Positions 18,289-26,291 of a stretch of DNA of 64,000 nucleotides are shown piece after piece. The stretch covers positions 22,166 through 86,165 of the forward strand of contig JAAZXR010000012.1 in assembly GCA_014240065.1 (NCBI GenBank), in the 5' to 3' direction. Each line of letters begins with the position of its first letter. The first letter of the stretch is position 1. A program made the translations under genes and the position numbers. The notes under the pieces were generated by a model. The model was not told where the DNA came from and searched no databases. It saw only the letters and a program-made list of their open reading frames with translations. This DNA is from Myxococcales bacterium (lineage in GTDB: Bacteria > Myxococcota_A > Polyangia > Nannocystales > Nannocystaceae).

Positions 18289-18537
18289 TTGGTACATCAC
18301 GGTGAGCGCGCAGAGTTCCTAGAAAGACTCATCGTGGAGCGTCTGATCGAGAGAACAGACCGGCTGTCTGACGAAGCTTTGGTCGCCTTCATCGACGGGT
18401 GGCGAAGTCTGCTCGACGTCCTCTCAAGGGCGGATTTGTGGTTGCCCGTCGAGTCTTCGACGGAGCGCAGCATGGTGGAGGGCCTCGTGGAACGGATTAG
18501 GAGCGCGCAAGAGCGTGTCCTCAATGAGGAATCGTAG
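18289..18537 (+). CDS. Small helical protein of unknown function
   Basis: An 82-residue protein from a TTG at 18289 with a purine-rich Shine-Dalgarno (AAGGGAGA) about six bases upstream. It is nearly all predicted helix, acidic and without cysteines, signal peptide or membrane segment. The pattern ERLIVERLIERTDRLS suggests a short amphipathic or coiled-coil helix. It lies between the DUF2378-like gene (divergent) and pepD, 155 bases upstream of the latter. No family is recognised. The good ribosome binding site and codon use similar to its neighbours are the reasons to call it real. Confidence 0.5.
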   Translation: MVHHGERAEFLERLIVERLIERTDRLSDEALVAFIDGWRSLLDVLSRADLWLPVESSTERSMVEGLVERIRSAQERVLNEES

Positions 18538-18692
18538 CCGTCAATTTCGTAGGAATACCGGTTGATCCTGCCTCAAAAGGAGGCGATCCCGGTCGGCGAA
18601 GTAGAATTGGATCGCACGAGATCGACGATAGACGTTGTTTTGGACCATTTAGGCACTTGAGCCTTCCGACCGTTGCTTGATAGGCTTTCACC

Positions 18693-20213
18693 GTGGAAGT
18701 TTTCCCCACCGACGTGGATTTGGATACGGCGCTCGAGGGGCTGGATCCGGAGCCACTGTGGCGACAGTTCGACGTTCTGCGTCGGATCCCTAGGGCTTCC
18801 ACGAATGAAGAGGGAGTGCGGTGCTACCTGCGAGCGTTGGCCGACGCGCATGGGTGGGAGCGCGATGAGGACTCCGCAGGGAACATCGTATTGCGGGTAC
18901 CCGGCCGAGGCGCGGGAGCCCGCTCCTCCTCGTTGGCGATTCAGGGCCACATGGATATGGTCTGCGTGAAAGACGATAATCGTGAGCACGATTTCGCATC
19001 CGATCCGATCGAAGTGACGCGCTCGACCGTGATGGTGGGTGGTGAGCCGCGGCCTGTCCTGTGCGCGGTGGGGACCTCGCTGGGTTCGGACAACGCCATC
19101 GGCTGCTGCGCAGGCTTGGCGTTGGGCCTCACGCCGGGCTTGGATCACCCGCCGCTGGAACTCTTGTTCACGGCAGATGAGGAGTCGGGAATGACCGGAG
19201 CGACGAATCTCGATTCGAAGATGATCCGTTCGCGTCGGCTCCTCAACCTCGACGCTGAGGAGCATGGATCTTTGTACGTGGGATGTGCTGGCGGCCGGGA
19301 TCTCGTGGCGGAGTGGGACTTTGTGGGCGTGGAGCTCGGAGCGGAGTGGGAGCCCGTGGCGTTCGAACTTTTTAATCTCCGCGGGGGCCACAGCGGAGTG
19401 GACATTGATAAAGGCCGAGCGAACGCGGCCGTTGAGTCGTTGCGGCTGATTCGCGGTGTCGCCGCAGACCTCGACGGATTCGCGCTGCGCTCTGTGGAAT
19501 CTGGGGGGTTCAGCAACGCGATCCCACGCTTTTGCAGGATTGAATTCTGGGTGCTGCGAGAAGACCTCTCTCGGTGCGAGCGTTACGTCCGCGACTTCGC
19601 CGACGCGTTGATGCTCCGGGCGGGGGTCACGGACCCGTCCGCAGATTGGGAGTTCCAGCGGATTTCGCTGCACGGGGAAGACCGGGCTGCCATCGCGCCC
19701 GCGGCGTCCTTGGAGGTCCTTCGCGCGCTCGCGAGCGTTCAAGACGGCGTGTTCGCGTGGTCGGAAGCGGTCGATGGACTCGTCGAAACCTCGAGCAACG
19801 TCGGGGTGGTGGAGGGCGACTCACGGCGACTTCGCGTGGAGATTCTCTCCCGATCATCTGTGGACGAAGAGGTGCTTCGGATTCAACAAAAGATGTCGAG
19901 CATGCTCGAACACACCGGCGCTACGGTCACCTTTCATGGCGCCTACCCGGGGTGGACTGCGGACCCTGGAAATCCGCTGTTGGAGGCGGCGGAGCGCGCC
20001 TACGAGAGGCTATTTGGAGAGCCGCCGAAAGTGAAGGCGATCCACGCGGGCTTGGAGTGTGGGATTCTCGGAGAGCGGCTCGACGGGCTGGACATGCTGT
20101 CATTCGGTCCGGAGATCTGGAACGCGCACACCACCGATGAGCTGGTGTTTGTGAAGTCGGTGTCGGCGTTTTGGTCCCTGCTGACCACGCTTGTTCATGA
20201 TTTGTGTGAATGA
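18693..20213 (+). CDS. pepD: Aminoacyl-histidine dipeptidase (peptidase M20C, PepD)
   Basis: A 506-residue cytoplasmic zinc dipeptidase of the M20C family, usually called PepD or carnosinase-like, which cleaves Xaa-His dipeptides. The metal and catalytic motifs are clear: QGHMDMVCVK at about 88-97 (His and Asp), GSDNAIG near 132, ADEESGMTGA near 162 (catalytic Glu-Glu) and RGGHSGVDI near 229. The C-terminal block ECGILGERLDG contains a conserved glutamate, and HTTDELV a conserved histidine. Length is close to the family's usual 485. It starts at GTG 18693. It appears monocistronic, with gaps on both sides. Confidence 0.9.
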   Translation: MEVFPTDVDLDTALEGLDPEPLWRQFDVLRRIPRASTNEEGVRCYLRALADAHGWERDEDSAGNIVLRVPGRGAGARSSSLAIQGHMDMVCVKDDNREHDFASDPIEVTRSTVMVGGEPRPVLCAVGTSLGSDNAIGCCAGLALGLTPGLDHPPLELLFTADEESGMTGATNLDSKMIRSRRLLNLDAEEHGSLYVGCAGGRDLVAEWDFVGVELGAEWEPVAFELFNLRGGHSGVDIDKGRANAAVESLRLIRGVAADLDGFALRSVESGGFSNAIPRFCRIEFWVLREDLSRCERYVRDFADALMLRAGVTDPSADWEFQRISLHGEDRAAIAPAASLEVLRALASVQDGVFAWSEAVDGLVETSSNVGVVEGDSRRLRVEILSRSSVDEEVLRIQQKMSSMLEHTGATVTFHGAYPGWTADPGNPLLEAAERAYERLFGEPPKVKAIHAGLECGILGERLDGLDMLSFGPEIWNAHTTDELVFVKSVSAFWSLLTTLVHDLCE

Positions 20214-20540
20214 GCTCGCGCGAATCGGCACGTGCATCGCGAGTGATTTTCACGGTGCCGTGGCCGTGTGTCGCGCGTGAGCACGCGGGTCAAAACGAGC
20301 CGCTTCTCCAGGCTCGGTCCGCCGAACCCTCCGCCGAATTGAGATCGTGTGCGGCTTCCGACGCGTGTTCCCGCATCGTTCTAATGAAGACATCCGCTCG
20401 GTGACTTGTCTCGTTTCGTGACACATCGTTTCGTTTCACGCGTCTACGCGCGCTTGGTATCGCACGCGTGAGCGAGCTGGTTCTCTCGCGTCTGGGCGGC
20501 ACGCGCTCGTTGGTCGATCACGGCCTGAAGTTCGAGCAGG
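20214..20540. other. Intergenic region with no convincing gene
   Basis: Between pepD and the small Fis-type gene, on opposite strands. The open frames here are arginine- and serine-rich and lack protein-like patterning or ribosome binding sites. I see no RNA gene, repeat or strong terminator. Base composition is somewhat more AT-rich toward the right. Confidence 0.6.
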
Positions 20541-20741
20541 TCAAGAGCTCAAGGGCGTCTCCGCGCGCTGTCGCCCGCGGGGCCACTCGATGTGATGTTT
20601 CAAAATTCTGCGCTTGAGAGCATGTCGAGTGATGCCTAGGAGCACCGCAGCCTCTACGATATTGCCGCCCTTATGAAGAGCATGTTCACAAAGTGCGCGT
20701 TCAGCTTCAGCAAGTCGGAAAGATTCGAGCACGATAGGCAT
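20541..20741 (-). CDS. Stand-alone Fis-type helix-turn-helix protein
   Basis: A 66-residue protein consisting almost entirely of a Fis/NtrC-type DNA-binding domain. It reads AERALCEHALHKGGNI, then the helix-turn-helix VEAAVLLGITRHALKRRI, at about residues 12-46. This domain normally ends sigma54 activators, for example NVTEAARRLGIGRATLYRKL in the regulator at 33.1 kb. Here the REC and AAA+ domains are absent and the start ATG has open AT-rich DNA upstream. It may bind DNA as a dimer, as Fis does, or be a remnant of a longer activator. It is divergent from the REC-DUF4388 gene, whose promoter region it shares. Confidence 0.7.
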   Translation of the reverse strand: MPIVLESFRLAEAERALCEHALHKGGNIVEAAVLLGITRHALKRRILKHHIEWPRGRQRAETPLSS

Positions 20742-20957
20742 ACGGTGAGACTAAAACAATTCCTCGCAATCGACACTCGAATAAAATGGCAAACCAAGAA
20801 TCTACGGAGCGCCACCTCAACGCGCGAAAATCTGGTCACCTGAGACTAGCGGAACCGCGCGGGCCAAAAAACAGCGTTTGTCCGATTTCGGGACAATTCC
20901 GAAATGCGCGGTCCGCGCGTATGGACGGTTCGTGTGACGCACGATCTGAGCGAAGGC

Positions 20958-20980
20958 ACCGGCGCTCGCGAAGCGCCGGT
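20958..20980 (+). promoter_or_regulatory. Perfect 9-bp inverted repeat (hairpin) before regulator gene
   Basis: The sequence ACCGGCGCT, a five-base loop CGCGA, then AGCGCCGGT forms a perfect stem. It ends 13 bases before the GTG I prefer as start of the REC-DUF4388-roadblock gene. It could be an mRNA hairpin in the leader or an operator. It is not followed by a T-run, so it is not a typical terminator. Confidence 0.5.
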
Positions 20981-20993
20981 ATGCTCTCGCCGA

Positions 20994-22277
20994 GTGAGCG
21001 CTCAGTCTTCAACGGTGGTGGATCGGTCCCTCCTTTTGGTCATGGAGGATGCCACCCAGCGATCCGAGTTTCAGCGGGTCTTGGCAGAGCACGGCTGCGT
21101 GACCAAGGGTGTCGACTCGGTGGAAGCGGCGCTCGGGACGTTGCGCGCGGCGCCGTTTGACGCGGTCATCACCGCGCTCGACTTTCAGCTCGGTGAAGGA
21201 ATCGACGTGATCGAGTGGCTCGGTCGCCACCTGCCGTCCACGAGCGTCTTCGTGGTTTCGGAGGGGGTGAGCGACGATCGTAAGCGCTGGTTGGATGAAC
21301 GAAAAATTCCAATTTTCAGCGCAGCCGTCGATGACGACCGGGCCGAGTCGTTGATCGAGGCTGTCATGGCGAGGCGAGGGTTCTTCGGTTTCGGTATCGA
21401 GATTGAGCTCTTCGACTACGTGCAGATGGTCGCGCTCTCAGGGAGAGACAAGCTGATCGAGGTGGAGTTGTCTTTCAACCGGATCGCGTCGATCTGGTTC
21501 GAACACGGGGATATCGTCCACGTGGAGTTTGGTGGACTCAGCGGCGAGGACGCGTTCTACGGGATGCTCAGCGAGGACGTCGGGCGGTTTCGTGAGCGAT
21601 TTTTTGTGACGCCCGCTCGGCGTACGGTCTTCGCGTCGAGCATGCATCTCTTGATGGAATTCGCGCGTCGCGCCGACGAGGAGAGCGTCCCACACGTGGC
21701 CGCGCAGGCGAGCGGTGCAGGCCGCAAGACGGCGCTTTACGGCGAAGCTCCGGGGGAGGGCGCCGAAGAGCCGCCCGCGGTCGCCAGCTCGAGCGACCTC
21801 TCGTTGACCGAGGAGGTCTCCGACAGCATGATCTCCCCGATCGTGTCCGCGCAAGAGTCGGGCATCTACGAGCGGAGCAGCCAGAGTGGACCACACGGTG
21901 TCGCTCCATGGGCTGCCTCCGAGAGCGCGTCGATGATCAATCCGCTCGACGATCCGGAGACGCGCAAGCTCATGTTGGGCCAGTTTTTCGCCTACGAAGG
22001 TGTGAAGGGGGTCGCCATCCTCTCCAGCACCGGGAAGGTCCTCGCGGAGGACCTGCGAAGCGAGCCCTCGCAGGTCACCCTCGCGGGGTTCTTGATGCGC
22101 GGTGCGGCGCGGATTTCGAGGGTGCTGGGTCAAGGGGTCTTCGACGGCGTGATCGCCGACGACTGCGAAGGACGGACGATGCTGATGGTGGCGATGGGCG
22201 CGACCTCAGCCGTGCTCGCGCTCGGCGAGGACGCCGACGCGAGCGCGTTGAGGCGAGAAATTTTGGAGGATCAATAA
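20994..22277 (+). CDS. REC - DUF4388 - roadblock/LC7 regulatory protein
   Basis: About 427 residues from GTG 20994; the frame also opens at ATG 20904, but the receiver fold begins just after 20994. Domain 1 (about 10-125) is a receiver-like domain with SLLLVMEDATQ and VITALDFQLGEG. The usual phosphoacceptor aspartate lies in ALDF. Domain 2 (about 140-240) matches the DUF4388/PATAN-like pattern (LFDYVQMVALSGRDKLIEVEL, IWFEHGDIVHVEFGG). A Ser-rich linker follows. Domain 3 (about 320-427) is a roadblock/LC7-like domain (GVKGVAILSSTGKVLAED). These combinations regulate small GTPases and polarity or motility in myxobacteria. The next small roadblock gene follows immediately. Confidence 0.78.
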   Translation: MSAQSSTVVDRSLLLVMEDATQRSEFQRVLAEHGCVTKGVDSVEAALGTLRAAPFDAVITALDFQLGEGIDVIEWLGRHLPSTSVFVVSEGVSDDRKRWLDERKIPIFSAAVDDDRAESLIEAVMARRGFFGFGIEIELFDYVQMVALSGRDKLIEVELSFNRIASIWFEHGDIVHVEFGGLSGEDAFYGMLSEDVGRFRERFFVTPARRTVFASSMHLLMEFARRADEESVPHVAAQASGAGRKTALYGEAPGEGAEEPPAVASSSDLSLTEEVSDSMISPIVSAQESGIYERSSQSGPHGVAPWAASESASMINPLDDPETRKLMLGQFFAYEGVKGVAILSSTGKVLAEDLRSEPSQVTLAGFLMRGAARISRVLGQGVFDGVIADDCEGRTMLMVAMGATSAVLALGEDADASALRREILEDQ

Positions 22278-22628
22278 GTGGATAGTTATCGCGCGCTCGT
22301 CACTGAACTTCGCGCTCGTCCCGAGGTGCGAGACGTGGTGGTGTCGACGATCGAAGAGGGCAGCGCCACCCTCGGGAAATTTTCATCGTGTTCGGCGTCT
22401 GAATCGAAGGACATTGAGAAAACGGTGCGGCGGATGTTCGCTGCGTCGTCTACGATTGGTTCGAGCCTCCGCAAGGTCACGATGCACCTAGGAGCCAGCG
22501 CGCTCGTCGCCCACGTGCTCACCCCGGAGGTCAACCTGTTGCTGCTCGTGGACAGTGAGGCGGATTTGGACGGACTGGCGCCGCATTTGGAGAGATTTCG
22601 TGCCGCCGCCTCCGCGGGAATTCAGTGA
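22278..22628 (+). CDS. Small roadblock/LC7-like protein
   Basis: A 116-residue protein whose GTG start directly follows the TAA of the preceding gene, with a strong Shine-Dalgarno GGAGGA eight bases upstream. The pattern RPEVRDVVVSTIEEGSATLG followed by KVTMHLGASALVAHVLTPEVNLLLLVD fits a single roadblock/LC7 fold, the small alpha/beta dimeric module of MglB-type GTPase regulators. It probably dimerises with the C-terminal roadblock domain of the upstream partner. No Ras-like GTPase gene lies nearby. Confidence 0.65.
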   Translation: MDSYRALVTELRARPEVRDVVVSTIEEGSATLGKFSSCSASESKDIEKTVRRMFAASSTIGSSLRKVTMHLGASALVAHVLTPEVNLLLLVDSEADLDGLAPHLERFRAAASAGIQ

Positions 22629-22805
22629 TGATCGCGGCGAAGCGTCGGCGTAGAGGCCGCTGGCAGAGCGACCTGCACGCGCGGTGGAACCGGTCGTGAA
22701 ACGCCCGCTCCGGACGGTCGTGGGGCTCGTTGTTCGAGGCGGCGCCGCGCCTGCACTTCCCGCTTGACGGGTCCCCTACGATCTCGTACACAGGCCGTCC
22801 GACGC

Positions 22806-22878
22806 GCCCAGATAGCTCAGTCGGTAGAGCAGGGGACTGAAAATCCCCGTGTCCCTGGTTCGATTCCAGGTCTGGGCA
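22806..22878 (+). tRNA. tRNA-Phe (GAA)
   Basis: A 73-base cloverleaf. The acceptor stem GCCCAGA pairs with TCTGGGC. The D arm is GCTCAGTCGGTAGAGC. The anticodon arm is GGGGA-CTGAAAA-TCCCC with anticodon GAA, and the T arm is CCTGG-TTCGATT-CCAGG. The discriminator is A. The genomic sequence continues CCG, so the CCA end is not encoded. A rho-independent terminator follows eight bases later. Confidence 0.97.
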
Positions 22879-22885
22879 CCGAAGG

Positions 22886-22920
22886 AACCCTCCCCGCGCG
22901 AGCCGGGAGGGTTTTTGTTT
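22886..22920 (+). terminator. Rho-independent terminator after tRNA-Phe
   Basis: The nine-base stem AACCCTCCC/GGGAGGGTT has a ten-base loop and is followed by a T-rich tract. It should end the tRNA-Phe transcript and separates it from the accessory gene pair downstream. Confidence 0.9.
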
Positions 22921-22985
22921 TGCCAGGACGGTCGCGAGGGGCAGTTGGATCAGGCGACCTGACCCGCGCTCTGACCCGCGATTGT

Positions 22986-23675
22986 CTACTTGGGCGGCAC
23001 CTTGGTCACCACCGAGCGTATCCGTCGAGCGACCGCAAATTTTCGAGCGGTGAGGTGAAGTCCATCGCTCCGAAGGAGCCTAGCCCTGGCGGCGTCGTAG
23101 TAGAGGTTCGCGCCCCCGATCGAGCACTCAAGGAACGCGCCTGCAAGCGTGTCTCCGAGGCTCTCCCGAGCCCCCTTCGCCAGTTTTCGAGGCGCGCCGT
23201 TCGCCCCGAGGACGGCTTCGGACCTCACCGCCGTGTACCCCGTTTCTCGATAGTCAACGACGATGGACCCGGTCGCCGCCGTCTCCATCTTCTCTACCTG
23301 CTCGACGAGGGCTGCGTCCTTTGTTTTCCAGTGCTTCTTGGCTTGGAAGAGCAGGGACTTCCGAAAGACCACGTCACCGTCTTTGTCGATGATGGAGAGC
23401 TCGATGATGGCGTCAGCACCGAGCTCTTTCTCGAGCGCGCCAGCTCCACGACCTCGGAATTTCTTGACGATCGTCTTCCAGCTGTAGGTGGTGCCGTCGT
23501 GCTGGAGCGTTCCACCGACGTGGTCGGCCATGGACTGGCTGAGCCCGCCGGTGAGACAGTCCTCGTCTGCGGAGTTGTTGTCGTAGTTCTCCTCGGCTCG
23601 TGCCACGGCCTGCCGGTACTGCCGCGCGAGCTCGCCGAGAACATCATCTGGAAGCTGAGCGCGTAGCTTGGACAC
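22986..23675 (-). CDS. Orphan protein with possible PD-(D/E)xK-type nuclease core
   Basis: A 229-residue protein; I start it at GTG 23675 because the upstream open frame is low-complexity basic sequence. Residues 84-113 read E84...D88...Q111-A-K113, with LLFQAKKH ending a strand. This matches the Glu/Asp...QxK metal-binding arrangement of Mrr-type and related PD-(D/E)xK nucleases. The helix after it (DAALVEQVEKME) also fits. There is no signal peptide. The C-terminal 80 residues are basic and may bind DNA. The gene lies between the tRNA-Phe terminator and the divergent gene at 23955 and has no recognisable partner enzyme. Nuclease function is inference; the protein could be a catalytically inactive relative. 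Confidence 0.6.
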   Translation of the reverse strand: MSKLRAQLPDDVLGELARQYRQAVARAEENYDNNSADEDCLTGGLSQSMADHVGGTLQHDGTTYSWKTIVKKFRGRGAGALEKELGADAIIELSIIDKDGDVVFRKSLLFQAKKHWKTKDAALVEQVEKMETAATGSIVVDYRETGYTAVRSEAVLGANGAPRKLAKGARESLGDTLAGAFLECSIGGANLYYDAARARLLRSDGLHLTARKFAVARRIRSVVTKVPPK

Positions 23676-23954
23676 GGCCCGCAGCGTAGCCCGACCGACT
23701 CGCGCGCACCATCGCGTGGCCTGGCTTGTCGGCATCGATGCCGCGTTCGTTGTAGCGCCACGACCTGATGGCGAAATTCGTGTTCGCGCGCCCGCAACGC
23801 GGCCAGCGTCGTCCCACCTGGCCATGGGGCTTTGTCGGACTCGTCGTGGCGATCCCGGATCTGGGGAAAGATTCGCGCGTCTTCGAGGTTTGGGCGTTGT
23901 CGCGCCTTCGTGAGCCCCGCAAGACCGGCTAGCATGTGCCAGAGGAGCCATTTC

Positions 23955-24620
23955 ATGGATTTAAAGAAGTTCTCTCGAAGCTACGATCTCGATCTGATCC
24001 CCGCATCTCACGACCGGATTCACACGGGCATGCTCGTGTGGGATCCGTTGATTGGAAAGCCAAAGTTCGATCACCCGGGGATGCCGGACACGATCTTTGC
24101 TGCGTTTCGGGACGCCGATTACGTAGACGACGAGGGCATGATGGCGATGATCTCGGAGTCCCGGTCGCTCCCGAAGGGGAAGGCCAGCCTCGCCGCCGCG
24201 GAGGTAGAATTTGAGCGTGAGCACAGCAGCTCACTTGAGCATCCCGTGCTCGGAAAGATCGACGGGCGCTTCGATCTTTCGCGGGCGCGAAAATTTAAGT
24301 TTGCTGATCTTGAGGTGCGAGTGATGTCACCGCTGATGCGCGTGCAGATCGACGACCATCTCGAAGAGCTCAAGCGAGATCGATGGGAAGACTACGACGG
24401 TCGCATTCGACGTGTGTTTATGATCACCGAGCTGTACTACGGTTCGTTGAATATCATCGTCGCGACGAGCACCTCCGCAGAGTTTGAAGCGGCGCTTCAA
24501 CACGCCGATATCACGGTCGCTTCGAAGACCTCCGGTTCGCGGAACGCCCAATACACCTTCGCTCACGCGGACTGCCCGTTCGCGATGCGTCTTGAGCGGG
24601 TCCGTGGTTTCACTGGGTGA
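23955..24620 (+). CDS. Unknown protein with gasdermin-like sequence pattern
   Basis: A 221-residue protein from ATG 23955, with GAGG-type Shine-Dalgarno a few bases upstream. It has no signal peptide or obvious membrane helix. By eye it follows the order of blocks in gasdermin N-terminal pore domains: DLIPASHDRIHTG near 13-25, GKPKFDHPGMPDTIFAAF near 34-51, LGKIDGRFDLSR near 99, then VFMITELYYGSLNIIV near 154-169 and a closing CPFAMRLERV near 207-216. In animal gasdermins the last two correspond to a YVVTEVL-type strand and a LAFRV-type strand. It is divergent from the nuclease-like gene beside tRNA-Phe. No protease gene is adjacent, and there is no N-terminal cysteine for palmitoylation. The family call is a hypothesis only. 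Confidence 0.55.
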   Translation: MDLKKFSRSYDLDLIPASHDRIHTGMLVWDPLIGKPKFDHPGMPDTIFAAFRDADYVDDEGMMAMISESRSLPKGKASLAAAEVEFEREHSSSLEHPVLGKIDGRFDLSRARKFKFADLEVRVMSPLMRVQIDDHLEELKRDRWEDYDGRIRRVFMITELYYGSLNIIVATSTSAEFEAALQHADITVASKTSGSRNAQYTFAHADCPFAMRLERVRGFTG

Positions 24621-24906
24621 GGGGTGGGCGGTGGCGCGCTCGCATGGCGCGAAGCGGCGCCGGTGTCCCTCATGTTCGCTGAGCGCGAGCGCCGATTTGG
24701 ATCGCGAAGGTCGCGGGGGGGCGAGGGCTGGCTCGGTGTTGTTCGCTGCGTTGCTGAGCGGCGCAAGTCGCGGAGGAGCGGCGACGGCGGCGTGACGTAG
24801 GCGGCCCTGAAACTCACACAAAACACCAGAATTCGGCCCTGAAAGGCCGCGAATGGCGCGCGGAGAAGTTGCGACGGCGGGGCCTCCGTGCTTGACTCCC
24901 GACACG

Positions 24907-25551
24907 ATGAACGACTCGATCTCATCCAGTCAATCCGCCGAGATTCGCGCCCAGCTGCAGCGAGAGCGCGCGCGCGCCGTAGAGAATCGGCCGACTCGAG
25001 AAGAGGCGATGTCCGCGGTTCGCGTGCTGCTGCGCTGGGCGGGAGATGATCCCGACCGTGAGGGGCTCGTTGGGACGCCAGACCGGGTGACTCGAGCCTA
25101 CGACGAGTTCTTCGCGGGATATCAAGAGAACCCGGTCGAGATATTGAGCCGCACCTTTGAAGAAACCGAGGGCTACGACGAGCTCGTGGTGCTCAAAGAT
25201 ATTCGTTTCGAGTCCCACTGCGAGCATCATATGGTGCCGATCATTGGCAAGGCTCACATCGCCTATCTCCCCGACCGTCGAGTGGTCGGCATCAGCAAGC
25301 TGGCGCGGGTGTTGGAGGTGTATGCGAGGCGCTTCCAGATCCAAGAGAAGATGACGGCGCAGGTCGCCACGACGATCCAGTCGGTGTTGCAGCCTCGGGG
25401 GGTGGCGGTGGTCGTGGACGCCTCCCATCAATGCATGACCACGCGAGGGGTCCATCGACCAGGCGTCTCCATGGTGACGTCGAGCATGCTCGGCGTGTTC
25501 CGAGACAACCCCGAGACGCGCCGCGAATTCCTGACACTCATCGGCAAGTAG
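24907..25551 (+). CDS. folE: GTP cyclohydrolase I
   Basis: A 214-residue cytoplasmic zinc enzyme that converts GTP to 7,8-dihydroneopterin triphosphate, the first step of folate and pterin synthesis. Typical motifs are GLVGTPDRV near 56, [22 protein letters not shown] near 101-121 (zinc cysteine and histidine), [21 protein letters not shown], and HQCMTTRGV near 177 (second zinc cysteine). The start is ATG 24907; the upstream in-frame ATG would add 18 unneeded residues. It is convergent with rdgB. The enzyme is usually about 180-225 residues, so length fits. Confidence 0.96.
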   Translation: MNDSISSSQSAEIRAQLQRERARAVENRPTREEAMSAVRVLLRWAGDDPDREGLVGTPDRVTRAYDEFFAGYQENPVEILSRTFEETEGYDELVVLKDIRFESHCEHHMVPIIGKAHIAYLPDRRVVGISKLARVLEVYARRFQIQEKMTAQVATTIQSVLQPRGVAVVVDASHQCMTTRGVHRPGVSMVTSSMLGVFRDNPETRREFLTLIGK

Positions 25552-25597
25552 CGCCGGCTCGCTGCGCGTCGCGGCGTCGCACCGCGTGGCGTCTCGC

Positions 25598-26239
25598 CTA
25601 CGGGGGGCGAGACGTGGCGTTCGCCTGGATGTCTTGAAGGAGGGACTCGAACGCGCTCGCGCGATGCAGCAAGACCTCCGCGCCGGCGTCCCATGGCGGC
25701 GCACCGCGAAACAGAGGAAACAGGCCCGGACCGTCTGGCAGCGGGGGCCACTGAAGTGCGCCTTCGATCGTGCTCGCGCCGGTGAAGATGCGCCCGTCGG
25801 GGAGCGAGAGCGCGACCGCGCAGTGAGCCGTCGCGGTGACGGTCGGGGAGACACGCTGCGTCGCGGACGGCGGGGCAGGTGCGACGAGCCCCGCGCGCTG
25901 CGCGAGCGCTCGCATGGCTTCGACCGGGCCTCCGTGTGCGCGCGTAAAGCGGGCGGTGCGGAGTCCGGGGATGCCACCCAACGAACTGACCTCGATCCCT
26001 CCGTCGTCGCCGATGGCGGGGGTGTCGAATTGTTCGCACGCGTGGCGGGCTTTTGAGACCGCATTTTCGAGGTAGGACTCGCCCGTCTCTTGCCCTGGCG
26101 GCTCGCCGCCTCTGTGGAGCAGGTCGGTGACCCTTCCCCACAGGGCGGCTTGGCTCAACAGGATCGAGTACTCGCTGATTTTGCCACGGTTGGTAGAGGC
26201 AATGATGGTGGCGTCGAGCTGCATCGCGGTGTTCAGCAT
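25598..26239 (-). CDS. rdgB: RdgB/HAM1-family XTP/dITP pyrophosphatase
   Basis: A 213-residue protein that should hydrolyse non-canonical purine triphosphates (XTP, dITP) to monophosphates, cleaning the nucleotide pool. The N-terminal substrate motif is ASTNRGKISEY (family T/SxNxxK). GESYLENAVSKARHA and IGDDGGIEVSSLGG carry the metal-binding acidic residues and match the family. The C-terminal HxR motif near the end of typical RdgB is less clear, so this copy is divergent. ATG 26239 was chosen; ATG 26224 is equally possible. It follows ribD by 53 bases on the minus strand and is likely co-transcribed. Confidence 0.8.
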   Translation of the reverse strand: MLNTAMQLDATIIASTNRGKISEYSILLSQAALWGRVTDLLHRGGEPPGQETGESYLENAVSKARHACEQFDTPAIGDDGGIEVSSLGGIPGLRTARFTRAHGGPVEAMRALAQRAGLVAPAPPSATQRVSPTVTATAHCAVALSLPDGRIFTGASTIEGALQWPPLPDGPGLFPLFRGAPPWDAGAEVLLHRASAFESLLQDIQANATSRPP

Positions 26240-26291
26240 ACCCTCTCCGGCGCGGACGCCCGCGTTCATCTGCGCGCTCGGCTGCGACGAT

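Noticed and set aside
18055..18300. 81-codon minus-strand frame upstream of the DUF2378-like gene
   Set aside because: Its tail is an out-of-frame reading of the DUF2378-like gene, and the beginning has no recognisable pattern.
20210..20502. Short overlapping frames on both strands in the gap after pepD
   Set aside because: No ribosome binding site, Arg/Ser-rich composition, and no protein-like pattern.
23294..23956. Frames opposite or beside the nuclease-like gene (23294-23956 minus, 22764-23666 plus)
   Set aside because: They lack the acidic/hydrophobic patterning seen in the 22986-23675 frame and appear to be shadows of it.
22806..24620. Attachment-site repeat of the tRNA-Phe 3' end
   Set aside because: I looked for a second copy of the T-arm and acceptor sequence downstream and found none within the window.
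24631..24795. 54-codon frame after the gasdermin-like gene (GTG 24631, with CPSC and a hydrophobic tail)
   Set aside because: It has a fair ribosome binding site, but the sequence is largely Arg/Ala/Gly-rich and shows no family pattern. I could not support it as a gene.
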